From Streptomyces sp. Ru62 (lineage in GTDB: Bacteria > Actinomycetota > Actinomycetes > Streptomycetales > Streptomycetaceae), in assembly GCF_002920615.1 (NCBI RefSeq), contig NZ_PQSU01000032.1, forward strand, positions 44,851 through 108,850: a DNA stretch of 64,000 nt, given 5' to 3'. Within the stretch, counting starts at the first letter, position 1, and the number at the start of each line of letters is the position of its first letter. Below are positions 8,288 through 16,364 of the stretch, one piece after another. The notes under the pieces were generated by a model, which saw nothing but the letters and a program-made list of their open reading frames with translations, was not told where the DNA came from and searched no databases. Position numbers and translations under genes: made by a program.

Positions 8288-9706
8288 ATGTTCGATCCGG
8301 TCATAGCGCCCAGCGGTACGCTGCTCGGCCTGCTCCAGCGCGGCCGTGGTGACGGCACGCTGCACGCGCTCACGGCCCCGCGCGCCGAAGCGCTCGCGGC
8401 CCTGAACCACTGTGTGCTGCGCGACCCCCGCCACGACTGGCAGGTGGAGAACCGCTCCCTTTACTACGCCCGGCTCTACCTCGACCTGAACGGCGAGCTG
8501 GACGCCGTGGAGGCGCACCTCTTCGACCCCGAGGACGTCGTCGACACCGACGAGTCCCGCACCGGCCTGGCCCTGGCCGTCCTCGGCCACCTCGCCTCCT
8601 ACGGCAGGCGGGACGCCCTGGAGCTGCTGCGCAGGTACGCCGCGCACGGCTCCAACTGGGCGTGGGCCCTGGACGAGCTGGCCCTGAGGGACGACGACGC
8701 CGGTCTGCGCGCCCTCGCCGCCCCCGTCCTGGCCCGCTTCGCCACCGATCCCGAGGGCGAGGCCGAGCTGGCCGCCGCCGTACGGGACGCCTTCGAGCCG
8801 CGGCCCTGGCGGCTGTGGGCCGAGGATCCGCGCGCGTCGATCGCCGCACGGGTGCGTGCCGCCCAGGAGGCCGGCTGTTTCGACCGCTGGCAGCGGCAGA
8901 TGCGGCCCGCCGGCCCCCGCCCCGGCTGGAGCGTCCGCGCCGTCTTCGAGTGGGCCCAGCAGGGCATGGAGCGCGGCGCCGCCCTCCATGTGCCCGCCGC
9001 CCGCTGCCTGGTCGCCGTGGCCGGTCCCGAGGACCGGCCCGAGATCCTCCAGGCCGCCCGGACCGGCACCGACGGAGCCCGCTGCACCGCACTGCGCTAC
9101 CTCGCCGACAGCGACGACCGGGACGCCCTCGACCTGATCGAGGCAGCCGTCGTCGACGGGACGGCACCCGTCGTGGAGGCCGCCGTCGACGCCTTCGAGC
9201 GGATGCGCAGCGTCGCCGCCGTCGACCGGGCGCGCGGCTGGGCCCAGCGCCCCGACGCGCTCGGTGCCGCCGCCGGACGCATGCTCGCCTGCCGCGGCGG
9301 CGCCCAGGACCGCGACCTCGTCCTCGGCGCCCTCCGCGAGGCCGTGCGCGGCGAGGGGCCGGACGCGCCCACCCTCTGGACGCTCGTCGACGGCGCCGGA
9401 CGCCTCGGCATCGTCTGCGCCGCCCCCGTCCTGCGCCATGTCTACCGGGAGACGGCCTCCTCCCATCTCCGCGGCCGCGCCGCCCGCGCGCTGGCCGCCA
9501 CCGACCCCTCCTTCGCCACCGGATTCGCCGTCGAATGCCTGTGGGACTGCGAGGAGACCACCCGCGAACTGGCCGCCCGGCACGCCGAGACCGGTGACGC
9601 CCGGGTCGTGGAGCGCCTGCGCCGCCTCGCCGCCGATCCGGCCGAGGAGGACGAGGTCCAGACCGCGGTACGCAGCCGCTTCGGACCGGACGTGAGCCTC
9701 GGCTGA
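8288..9706 (+). CDS. HEAT-repeat-like hypothetical protein
   Basis: The protein has 472 residues and begins MFDPVIAPSGTLLGLLQRGRGD. It is almost entirely helical, with repeated units of about 30-35 residues rich in Ala, Leu, Asp and Arg. Examples are CTALRYLADSDDRDALDLIEAAVVDG and VVEAAVDAFERMRSVAAVDRARGW, which resemble HEAT or PBS-lyase repeats. No catalytic motif is seen. A scaffold or protein-binding role is likely. The ATG at 8288 was preferred to an upstream in-frame start because GTGAGG lies upstream and the sequence from MFDPV looks natural. Its last codons form the first unit of a degenerate tandem repeat. Confidence 0.75.
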   Translation: MFDPVIAPSGTLLGLLQRGRGDGTLHALTAPRAEALAALNHCVLRDPRHDWQVENRSLYYARLYLDLNGELDAVEAHLFDPEDVVDTDESRTGLALAVLGHLASYGRRDALELLRRYAAHGSNWAWALDELALRDDDAGLRALAAPVLARFATDPEGEAELAAAVRDAFEPRPWRLWAEDPRASIAARVRAAQEAGCFDRWQRQMRPAGPRPGWSVRAVFEWAQQGMERGAALHVPAARCLVAVAGPEDRPEILQAARTGTDGARCTALRYLADSDDRDALDLIEAAVVDGTAPVVEAAVDAFERMRSVAAVDRARGWAQRPDALGAAAGRMLACRGGAQDRDLVLGALREAVRGEGPDAPTLWTLVDGAGRLGIVCAAPVLRHVYRETASSHLRGRAARALAATDPSFATGFAVECLWDCEETTRELAARHAETGDARVVERLRRLAADPAEEDEVQTAVRSRFGPDVSLG

Positions 9707-9811
9707 ACCGCTGGGGACCGGGCGTGAGCGCCTACCGAACCGCTGGGTCCGGGCGTGAGCCTCGGCTGGATCGCCGGGGGCCGGGCGTGAGCCCCGGCTG
9801 AGGCGTGGCTG
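9686..9811. repeat. Degenerate 31-32-bp tandem repeat at gene end
   Basis: Four diverged copies (9686-9717, 9718-9748, 9749-9780, 9781-9811) share the core CCGGGCGTGAGCCTCGGCTG. The first copy contains the end and stop codon of the HEAT-like gene, so the array seems to have grown out of the coding end. A short secondary duplication of GAGGCGTGGCTGC follows. Confidence 0.7.
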
Positions 9812-9883
9812 CGAGGCGTGGCTGCCCGCCCCCCACCCGTACATCTGCCCCGGCGGACGAGCGCCCGCCGGGTGAACACCGGA

Positions 9884-9897
9884 TGACCCGCGGGTCA
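9884..9897. promoter_or_regulatory. Perfect palindrome upstream of glycosyltransferase operon
   Basis: TGACCCGCGGGTCA is a perfect 14-base palindrome 118 bases upstream of the first glycosyltransferase gene and about 75 bases downstream of the tandem repeat. It could be an operator. The rest of the 308-base gap (9707-10014) holds only the repeat and the promoter described separately. Confidence 0.3.
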
Positions 9898-9977
9898 GGT
9901 GGCCATGACGGCTGCCTGACCTGCTCGGGTGTGCAGCCCAACGCTCATGGGACGTTCCCCGCGCCGAAAGATCGAAG

Positions 9978-10007
9978 TTGACGCGGGCACGTCCAGCGCG
10001 GCGACAA
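9978..10007 (+). promoter_or_regulatory. Putative promoter of the glycosyltransferase operon (leaderless)
   Basis: TTGACG (9978-9983), an 18-base spacer and CGACAA (10002-10007) place transcription start near the ATG at 10015. No ribosome-binding site precedes that ATG. Both facts fit a leaderless mRNA, common in Streptomyces. The -10 box is a poor match. Confidence 0.4.
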
Positions 10008-10014
10008 CACCCGT

Positions 10015-11142
10015 ATGCGTGTCGTCATCGTGACCGAATCCTTTCCCCCCGATGTGAACGGCGTGGCCCACTGCGCGCTCCAGACCGCCCGGCACCTCGT
10101 AGATCGCGGTCACCTCCCGCTCGTCGTCGCCCCCGCTCCCGCACCCGGCAGCGGCCCGGACACGGACGCCCCGTGCCCGGTCGTCCGGATTCCCTCCCTC
10201 CCGCTCCCCGGCTACCCCCAGGTGCGCGTCGCCCTCCCCAGCCGGCGTCTCGCCGCCGCCCTCGTCGCGCACCGCCCCGACGTGGTCCACCTGGCCAGTC
10301 CCTTCGTCCTCGGCGTCCGTGGCATGGCGGCCGCCGCCCGGCTCGGCCTTCCCGCCGTCGCCGTCTACCAGACCGACCTGGCCGGCTACGCCCGTACCTA
10401 CATGGGCGCCGGGGAGGCCGCGGCCTGGCGGCGGATCCGCTCCGTGCACGGCGCCGCCGACCGCACGCTGGCCCCCTCCAGCGCCGCCCGGTCGGACCTG
10501 GAGGAACACGGCATACCGCGGGTACGGCTCTGGCCGCGCGGCGTGGACACCGTACGTTTCCGGCCACAGCACCGCGACGAGGCGCTGCGCCGGGAACTCG
10601 CGCCCGACGGCGAACTGATCGTCGGCTACGTCGGCCGGCTCGCCCCGGAGAAGCACGTCGAACTGCTCTCCGGAGTCTGCGGGCTGGCCGGCGTACGGGT
10701 GGTGGTCGTCGGCGACGGACCCAGCCAGGCCCATCTGACCGAGGCCCTGCCCGGCGCCGTCTTCCTCGGCCGTCGCACCGGCGACGAACTGGCCCGGATC
10801 TTCGCCTCACTGGACCTGTTCGTGCACACCGGTCCCTTCGAGACGTTCTGCCAGACCGTCCAGGAGGCCATGGCCAGCGGTGTCCCGGTCGTCGCCCCGG
10901 CCGTCGGCGGCCCGCTCGACCTGGTCGACCACGGCCGTACCGGTCTGCTGGTCCCGCCGCGCGACGCCGCCGCCGTACAGGAGGCCGTCCGCGCCCTGGC
11001 CGCCGACCCCGCGCGGCGCGCCGCGTACGGCGCCACCGCCCGCGCGACGGTCGAGGGCCGCACCTGGGCCGCCGTCGGCGACCAGTTGATCGCCCACTAC
11101 GACGACGTCCTCGCGGACCGGAAGACGGCGGTGGCGGCATGA
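10015..11142 (+). CDS. GT4-family glycosyltransferase
   Basis: This 375-residue protein has a GT-B fold. The N-terminal Rossmann half opens MRVVIVTESFPPDVNGVA with the glycine-rich acceptor loop. The C-terminal half has VGYVGRLAPEKHVELL and GPFETFCQTVQEAMASGVPVVAP, the EX7E nucleotide-sugar motif of GT4 enzymes. It resembles mannosyltransferases of the PimB/MgtA type, so a role in glycolipid or cell-envelope mannosylation is likely but unproven. It is coupled to the next glycosyltransferase by an ATGA overlap at 11139-11142. Confidence 0.88.
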   Translation: MRVVIVTESFPPDVNGVAHCALQTARHLVDRGHLPLVVAPAPAPGSGPDTDAPCPVVRIPSLPLPGYPQVRVALPSRRLAAALVAHRPDVVHLASPFVLGVRGMAAAARLGLPAVAVYQTDLAGYARTYMGAGEAAAWRRIRSVHGAADRTLAPSSAARSDLEEHGIPRVRLWPRGVDTVRFRPQHRDEALRRELAPDGELIVGYVGRLAPEKHVELLSGVCGLAGVRVVVVGDGPSQAHLTEALPGAVFLGRRTGDELARIFASLDLFVHTGPFETFCQTVQEAMASGVPVVAPAVGGPLDLVDHGRTGLLVPPRDAAAVQEAVRALAADPARRAAYGATARATVEGRTWAAVGDQLIAHYDDVLADRKTAVAA

Positions 11143-12314
11143 CCGGGCAGTCCCTGCGCATCGTCCGCCTCGCCAACTTCGTCGCCCCCGCCTCCGGCGG
11201 CCTGCGCACCGCCCTGCGGGAACTCGGCAGGGGTTTCCGGGCCGCCGGTCACGAACCGGTCCTGATCGTGCCCGGCGAACGGCACACCGACCGCGACACC
11301 GAGCAGGGCCGGGTCATCACCCTGCCCGGCCCGCTGCTGCCCGGCACCGGCGGCTACCGCGTCCTCACCGACAAGCGGCGCGTGGCCGCCCTCCTGGAGG
11401 AGCTGGCCCCGGACCGCCTGGAGGTCTCCGACCGGACCACCCTGCGCTGGACCGGCCGCTGGGCCCGACGCGCGCGCGTGCCCGCAGTGATGGTGTCCCA
11501 CGAGACCGCCGACGGCGTGCTGCGCACCTGGGGCCTGCCCGAGCACCTGGCGCGGCGCGCCGCCGACTCCCTCAACACCCGGTCCGCGCACGTCTACTCG
11601 CGGGTGGTGTGCACCACCGAGTTCGCCGAGCGCGAGTTCGTGCGCATCGGCGCGCGGAACGTCGTACGCGCCCCCCTGGGTGTCGACCTGACGGAACGGC
11701 ACCCCGCGCTGCGCGATCCCGGGCTGCGTGACCGCCACGCGCGCGGGGACGAGGCGCTGCTCGTGATGGCGTCCCGGCTGTCCGTCGAGAAGCGCCCGGG
11801 CACGGCCCTGGACGCCCTGGAGGCGCTGCGGCGGCGCGGGCGGCGGGCGGTGCTCGTGGTGGCCGGGGACGGGCCGCTGCGGGCCCGGCTGGAGCAGCGT
11901 GCGCGGGACCGCGGGCTCCCCGTGACCTTCCTCGGGCACGTCTCCGACCGGACGGCCCTCGGCGCGCTCCAGGCGTCCGCCGACGTGTGTCTCGCGCCGG
12001 GGCCCGCCGAGACCTTCGGACTGGCCGCGCTGGAGGCCATGGCCTGCGGTACGCCCGTGGTGGCGAGCGCGTCCTCCGCGCTGCCCGAGGTCATCGGGTC
12101 GGCGGGGGCGACGGCGGCGGGCGGCGCAGAGGCGTTCGCGGACGCCGTGGAACTGCTGCTGGACCGCGCCGAGCCCGAGCGGCGGGAAGCGGCACGCGCG
12201 CGTGCGGAGTGCTTCGGCTGGGGAACGGCCGTGGAGGCCTTCCTGGCGGCCCACGACACGGAGGTGCTGCGCCGGGCAGACACCCGGCCCGTCGTACCGG
12301 AGGGCGTGGCATGA
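11139..12314 (+). CDS. GT4-family glycosyltransferase
   Basis: This 391-residue GT-B glycosyltransferase opens with MTGQSLRIVRLANFVAPASG. Its donor-binding half has VMASRLSVEKRPGTALDAL, VVAGDGPLRARLEQ and GPAETFGLAALEAMACGTPV (EX7E motif). It is the second enzyme of a coupled pair; its ATG overlaps the stop of the preceding gene. The stop codon itself overlaps an ATG (ATGA at 12311) that opens the frame leading into the repeat-disrupted start of the SGNH hydrolase gene. The two transferases probably act in sequence on one lipid acceptor. Confidence 0.88.
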   Translation: MTGQSLRIVRLANFVAPASGGLRTALRELGRGFRAAGHEPVLIVPGERHTDRDTEQGRVITLPGPLLPGTGGYRVLTDKRRVAALLEELAPDRLEVSDRTTLRWTGRWARRARVPAVMVSHETADGVLRTWGLPEHLARRAADSLNTRSAHVYSRVVCTTEFAEREFVRIGARNVVRAPLGVDLTERHPALRDPGLRDRHARGDEALLVMASRLSVEKRPGTALDALEALRRRGRRAVLVVAGDGPLRARLEQRARDRGLPVTFLGHVSDRTALGALQASADVCLAPGPAETFGLAALEAMACGTPVVASASSALPEVIGSAGATAAGGAEAFADAVELLLDRAEPERREAARARAECFGWGTAVEAFLAAHDTEVLRRADTRPVVPEGVA

Positions 12315-12354
12315 GAGCGGATGCCGTGACGGGACGGAGTGGCTCCGTCTGTGC

Positions 12355-12581
12355 GGGAGGGGCCGGTGGGGGAGCTGAGGTCGCGGCCGGGCGGGGCGGT
12401 CCCGTTCGTGTGGGAGGGGCCGGTGGGGGAGCTGAGGTCGCGGCCGGGCGGGGCGGTCCGCTCGTGTGGGAGGGGCCGGTGGGGGAGCTGAGGTCGCGGC
12501 CGGGCGGGGCGGTCCCGCTCGTGTGGGAGGGGCCGGTGGGGGAGCTGAGGTCGCGATGCGGCGGAGTGGCTCCGTTCCTGC
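12355..12581. repeat. 57/56/57-bp tandem repeat at 5' end of SGNH gene
   Basis: Units start at 12355, 12412, 12468 and 12525 with the core GGGAGGGGCCGGTGGGGGAG; the fourth diverges after about 31 bases. The unit lengths are 57, 56 and 57. The 56-bp copy lacks one C (GGTCCGCTC instead of GGTCCCGCTC) and so breaks the reading frame that begins at ATG 12311. Flanking sequence (CGGAGTGGCTCCGT at about 12334 and 12561) shows that the gene's own 5' end was the source of the unit. Confidence 0.85.
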
Positions 12582-13623
12582 CGGAGGGGGTGGCTCGGGA
12601 GCCGGGGACGGGGCACAGCGGAGCGGCTTCGTCCACTTCGTCGCGCTCGGGGACTCGCTGACCGAGGGCCTGGGTGACCCGGTCGGTGCCGGATGGCGGG
12701 GCTGGGCCGCGCTGCTGGCCGCTTCCCTCGCCGAGGACAGCGAGCGGGTGCGGTTCACCAACCTCGCGGTCAGGGGGGCGCAGACCCGGGACGTGCTGGA
12801 GAGGCAGACGCCGGCCGCCCTGGAGCTGCGCCCCGACCTGGCGTCCGTCGTCGTCGGCGTCAACGACACGCTGCGCCGCACCTTCGACGTCCACGCCGTG
12901 GCCGCCCACCTCGACCAGGTGTACGGCTCCCTCACCCGTCAGGGCGCCATCCTGCTCACGGCCTGCCTGCCCGACCCCGGCGCCATGCTCCGGCTCCCGG
13001 ACGCCCTGGCCCGTCCGCTGGCCCGCCGGCAACGGGCGGTCAACGCGGTCGTCCACGCGCTGTCCGAGCGGTACGGCGCCGTCCACCTGCACGCGGCGGA
13101 CGACGGCTGGATCAGCGACCGGAGCCTGTGGAGCGCGGACCGGCTGCACCCCGCCGAGCGCGGTCACCGGCAGCTCGCCGTCCGCTGCCACGCCCTGCTC
13201 GCCGAGGCGGGCCACGCGACCGGGGAACCTCCCACGCCCGAACCGGAGTTCCCCGCGCCGACCCGCACGGCGAGCCTGTGGTGGCTGGCCACGGCGGGGA
13301 CCGGCTGGGTGCTCCGGCGCTGCAACGACCTGCTGCCGCAGCTGCTGCGCCTGGCCGCCGGCGAACTGCGCCACCGCGCGCTGGGCACCGGCGCCCACCT
13401 GGACCTCCGCGCATCGGCGACGGTGTCGGCAGCCTTGGCGGCCCTTCCGGAGGCCTGCGCCGTGGAGGCAGCGGCCCAGTGGCGCGGCAACGAGAGGGGC
13501 GGGACTGTCCCGGCGGAGGCGGCGGTCGAGGTGGTGGGCCTGGAGGCGGCGGGGGCCGTGGAGACGGTTGCCTCCGCCGGGGCCGTTTCGGCCGGTCGAG
13601 GTGGGGTGGGGTGGCTCCGCTGA
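12556..13623 (+). CDS. SGNH/GDSL-type hydrolase
   Basis: The protein shows the SGNH blocks. FVALGDSLTEG holds the catalytic serine near residue 31, GVND is block III, and SADRLHPAERGH carries the catalytic Asp and His. A C-terminal amphipathic stretch LWWLATAGTGWVLRRCNDLL may touch membrane. It should be an esterase or lipase acting on acyl esters. The start is uncertain. ATG 12556 gives 355 residues. The natural start may be ATG 12311, coupled to the upstream glycosyltransferase, but a one-base deficit in the repeat at about 12460 breaks that frame. The extreme C-terminus is low-complexity. Confidence 0.82.
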   Translation: MRRSGSVPAGGGGSGAGDGAQRSGFVHFVALGDSLTEGLGDPVGAGWRGWAALLAASLAEDSERVRFTNLAVRGAQTRDVLERQTPAALELRPDLASVVVGVNDTLRRTFDVHAVAAHLDQVYGSLTRQGAILLTACLPDPGAMLRLPDALARPLARRQRAVNAVVHALSERYGAVHLHAADDGWISDRSLWSADRLHPAERGHRQLAVRCHALLAEAGHATGEPPTPEPEFPAPTRTASLWWLATAGTGWVLRRCNDLLPQLLRLAAGELRHRALGTGAHLDLRASATVSAALAALPEACAVEAAAQWRGNERGGTVPAEAAVEVVGLEAAGAVETVASAGAVSAGRGGVGWLR

Positions 13624-13782
13624 GATGCGGCGGGTGGGGCGGTGGGGCTGTGTCCCCCTGGTGAGACCCAGTGGTGCCGGCAATCACGAACACGCGGCAG
13701 CGCTGCCCGTCGGCGCCGCCGGGGCGTCGTGGCAGTGGTGACGGGCCCGAGGTGAGGGCGGCGCGGCGGTCGGGGACGATCA

Positions 13783-13805
13783 CGCCCGAGGAGGTGCCTC
13801 GGGCG
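13783..13805. terminator. Hairpin between convergent SGNH and pxpC genes
   Basis: A 9-bp perfect stem, CGCCCGAGG (13783-13791) with CCTCGGGCG (13797-13805), and a 5-base loop lie in the 205-base convergent gap. They can terminate both genes. Nothing else was recognised in the gap. Confidence 0.7.
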
Positions 13806-13828
13806 CGGGGCGTCTCAGCCGTGGAGGC

Positions 13829-14698
13829 TCAGCGGCGCCGCACCGGTACGAACCGGACCGGGGTGCCCGGGAGGGCCTGGGCGGCGGCCGGGAGGTCGGC
13901 GGCGCGGACCACCGCGATCACCGGGTAGCCGCCGGTGGTCGGATGGTCCGCGAGGAAGACCACCGGGCGTCCGTCCGGCGGAACCTGGACCGCGCCCAGC
14001 ACCACGCCCTCGCTGGGGAGTTCACCGGGCCGGGCCCGCTCCAGCGCGGGCCCCTCGGTGCGCAGGCCGATGCGGTTGCTCGCCGCGGAGACCCGGTACG
14101 CGCGCGTGGTGAGATCCCGGACCGCCCGCGCCGTGAACCAGTCGTCGCGCGGGCCCGGCGTCACCCGGAGCACGAGCTCGGCCGGCGGACACGGCTGCGG
14201 CGCGCCGTCCACGCGCGCGGGCGGGCCGGCCGGGGCGCCCAGGGGCAGGACCGTGCCGTCCGTGAGCGGTGCCGGACCGAGGCCGGACAGCAGGTCGGTG
14301 GCGCGGCTGCCGAGGACCGGCTCCACGGCGACGCCGCCGCCGACCGAGACGTAGCTGCGCACCCCGGCCGTGGCCGCGCCCACCTCCAGCAGTTCGCCCG
14401 CCGGTACGACGACCGGGGCACCCCACGCGGCCGGGCGACCGCCCACCGACACCGGGCAGGGCGCACCGCCGACCGCGACGGTCACCGTCGAACGCGGGCG
14501 CAGCGTACAGCCGTTGAGCGTGGTCTCCAGGACGGCGGCGTCCGGAGGATTGCCGACGAGCCGGTTCACCAGTGCCGCGGCGAGCGGGTCGAGCGCTCCG
14601 GACCGGGGCACGCCGAGGTGCGCGTACCCCGGCCGCCCGCGGTCCTGCACGGTGGTCAGCGCCCCGGCGCGCACGACGACCAGAGCACGGTCGGTCAT
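13829..14698 (-). CDS. pxpC: 5-oxoprolinase subunit C (KipA/PxpC family)
   Basis: This 289-residue protein has the features of the biotin-dependent carboxylase-like KipA family. It begins ALVVVRAGALTTVQDRGRPGYAHLGVPRSGALD and later has NRIGLRTEGPAL, SEGVVLGAVQVPPDGRPVVF and DHPTTGGYPVIAVV. With PxpA and PxpB it forms the ATP-dependent 5-oxoproline hydrolase that opens pyroglutamate to glutamate. The ATG overlaps the stop of a small bridging ORF (ATGA at 14695-14698). The gene order pxpA-pxpB-pxpC is conserved here apart from that insert. Confidence 0.93.
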   Translation of the reverse strand: MTDRALVVVRAGALTTVQDRGRPGYAHLGVPRSGALDPLAAALVNRLVGNPPDAAVLETTLNGCTLRPRSTVTVAVGGAPCPVSVGGRPAAWGAPVVVPAGELLEVGAATAGVRSYVSVGGGVAVEPVLGSRATDLLSGLGPAPLTDGTVLPLGAPAGPPARVDGAPQPCPPAELVLRVTPGPRDDWFTARAVRDLTTRAYRVSAASNRIGLRTEGPALERARPGELPSEGVVLGAVQVPPDGRPVVFLADHPTTGGYPVIAVVRAADLPAAAQALPGTPVRFVPVRRR

Positions 14699-14925
14699 GG
14701 GGCCTCCCAGGGCACGGGTCGCGCCGGCACGACGCACACGCGCGCGTGGGCCGGCGTCCGCCGCCCGGCCACGCGGGTCTTCGGGATGAGTGCCGCTACC
14801 GGCTCGGCGGTTTCCCGGGCGTGTACCCGTGCCGGTGCGGTGGTTTCCCGGGCGTGTACCTGTGCCGGTGCGGCGGTCTCCCCGGCGCCCACCCCTACCG
14901 GTACGGTCCGCCACCGCCCGTTCAT
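14695..14925 (-). CDS. Bridging ORF (76 codons) between pxpB and pxpC, doubtful
   Basis: A frame begins MNGRWRTVPVGVGAGETAAP at an ATG that overlaps the pxpB stop (ATGA) and ends at a TGA that overlaps the pxpC start (again ATGA). It consists largely of a 33-bp tandem repeat encoding ETTAPARVHAR-like units. The protein is unlikely to have a function of its own. Its value may be to keep ribosomes moving between the two subunits. It is probably a repeat expansion within an originally direct pxpB-pxpC junction. Confidence 0.3.
   Translation of the reverse strand: MNGRWRTVPVGVGAGETAAPAQVHARETTAPARVHARETAEPVAALIPKTRVAGRRTPAHARVCVVPARPVPWEAP
14809..14907. repeat. 33-bp tandem repeat (three copies) between pxpB and pxpC
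   Basis: Copies at 14809-14841 and 14842-14874 differ at two bases. The third copy (14875-14907) is degenerate. The core is GGTTTCCCGGGCGTGTACC. The unit length is a multiple of three, so the bridging frame stays open. Confidence 0.8.
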
Positions 14926-15539
14926 GCGCCCCCCACCGGCACGAACCGTACGCGTGTACCCGGCTCCAGCAGGGCCGCAGGAACGCGTGCCGGGTCCCAC
15001 AGCACCGTGTCCGTCGTGCCGATCAGTTGCCAGCCGCCGGGTGAGGAACGCGGGTAGACGCCGGTGTACGGGCCGGCCAGCGCCACGGCGCCGGCCGGGA
15101 CCGCCGTGCGCGGGGTGGCGCGGCGCGGGACGTGGTAGCGCTCCGGCAGCCCGGTGAGATAACCGAAGCCGGGAGCGAAGCCGCAGAAGGCCACCGTGAA
15201 CTCGGTGCCGGCGTGGACGCGGGCCACCTCCCGTTCCGGTACCTGCCAGTGCGCGGCGACCACCGCCAGGTCCGGGCCGTCGTACCGCACCGGCAGTTCG
15301 ATCAGCTCGCGCGCGTGAGGAGGCACCTCCGGCACCCGCGTGCCGGTCAGTTCCGCCGCCCAGCGGGCCGGCTCGGCCAGCCCGTCGAGCAGCACCGTAC
15401 GGGCCGCCGGGACGATCTCGCGCACGGTGAGCGTGCCCTCCGCGCGGCGCCGCAGCAGCTCCGCGTGCAGGGCCTGCGCCTCGTCCCCGGAGGCCACCTC
15501 GACGAGCAGCGCGTCGTCGCCGACGGGAAGTGCCCTCAC
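14922..15539 (-). CDS. pxpB: 5-oxoprolinase subunit B (KipI/PxpB family)
   Basis: This 205-residue protein has KipI-family signatures: LPVGDDALLVEV at the start, FCGFAPGFGYLTGLP in the middle and AGPYTGVYPRSSPGGWQLIGTT near the end. It is the second subunit of the PxpABC 5-oxoprolinase. The GTG start (15537-15539) overlaps the TGA of pxpA as GTGA, so the two are translationally coupled. In Bacillus the homologue KipI also inhibits a sporulation kinase; no such role is implied here. Confidence 0.93.
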   Translation of the reverse strand: MRALPVGDDALLVEVASGDEAQALHAELLRRRAEGTLTVREIVPAARTVLLDGLAEPARWAAELTGTRVPEVPPHARELIELPVRYDGPDLAVVAAHWQVPEREVARVHAGTEFTVAFCGFAPGFGYLTGLPERYHVPRRATPRTAVPAGAVALAGPYTGVYPRSSPGGWQLIGTTDTVLWDPARVPAALLEPGTRVRFVPVGGA

Positions 15540-16294
15540 GCGAACGCCTCCACCCGCACGCCCGCCGCCACCAGCCGTTCCCGCACCCGCCGGGCCAGGC
15601 CGACCGCGCCCGGTGTGTCGCCGTGCAGGCACAGCGACCGGGCGCGCACCTGGATCCGCGCGCCGGAGTGCGCGATGACCGCACCGGAGCGCGCGAGGCT
15701 CACCGAGCGCTCCACGACGGCGTCCGGGTCGGTCACCACGGCACCCTCGTGGCCGCGCGGCACGAGGGTGCCCTCGTCGGTGTACGCGCGGTCCGCGAAG
15801 GCCTCCGTGACGGCCGGCAGGCCGGCCTCCGCCGCCAGCTCCAGGAACCGCGAGCCGGGCAGGCCCAGCACCGGCAGCGAGGCGTCCGCCAGCCGCACGC
15901 CCTCGATCACCGCGCGGGCCTGTTCCTCGTCGTGCACGACCCGGTTGTAGAGCGCGCCGTGCGGTTTGACGTACGCCACGCGCGCCCCCGCCGCCCGCGC
16001 GAACACCTCCAAGGCACCGATCTGGTAGGCCACTTCGGCCGCCAGCTCGGCGGGCGGCACATCCATCGCGCGCCGCCCGAAACCGGCCAGGTCCCGGTAG
16101 GAGACCTGCGCGCCGATCGTCACCCCGCGCTCGGCCGCCCGTTCGCACACCCGGCGCATGGTGGCCGCGTCCCCGGCGTGGAAGCCGCAGGCCACGTTGG
16201 CGCTGGTGACGACGGACAGGAGTTGTTCGTCGTCGGTCAGCCGCCAGCGGCCGAAGCCCTCGCCCAGGTCGGCGTTCAGATCGATCGCGGTCAT
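15536..16294 (-). CDS. pxpA: 5-oxoprolinase subunit A (LamB/YcsF family)
   Basis: This 252-residue protein matches the LamB/YcsF family. It starts MTAIDLNADLGEGFGRW, then shows ANVACGFHAGDAATMRR, GAQVSYRDLAGFGRR, YVKPHGALYN and the C-terminal LCLHGDTPGAV. It is the catalytic-core subunit of ATP-dependent 5-oxoprolinase PxpABC. Length and start agree with the family. It sits 70 bases downstream of a DUF1445 gene in the same operon. Confidence 0.95.
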   Translation of the reverse strand: MTAIDLNADLGEGFGRWRLTDDEQLLSVVTSANVACGFHAGDAATMRRVCERAAERGVTIGAQVSYRDLAGFGRRAMDVPPAELAAEVAYQIGALEVFARAAGARVAYVKPHGALYNRVVHDEEQARAVIEGVRLADASLPVLGLPGSRFLELAAEAGLPAVTEAFADRAYTDEGTLVPRGHEGAVVTDPDAVVERSVSLARSGAVIAHSGARIQVRARSLCLHGDTPGAVGLARRVRERLVAAGVRVEAFA

Positions 16295-16364
16295 GGTGTT
16301 CTCGCGTCTCCGGTTCTCGTGGAGTTCTCTTGTGCGCGGGGCCGGGGTTGCGGTACAGCCGGGC

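Noticed and set aside
7430..9844. An 804-codon minus-strand frame
   Set aside because: It is antisense to the ankyrin and HEAT-like genes and has no recognisable domain; the plus-strand frames have natural starts and repeats.
12355..12581. CRISPR array
   Set aside because: The units are directly adjacent 56-57-bp copies with no variable spacers and no cas genes nearby; it is a minisatellite.
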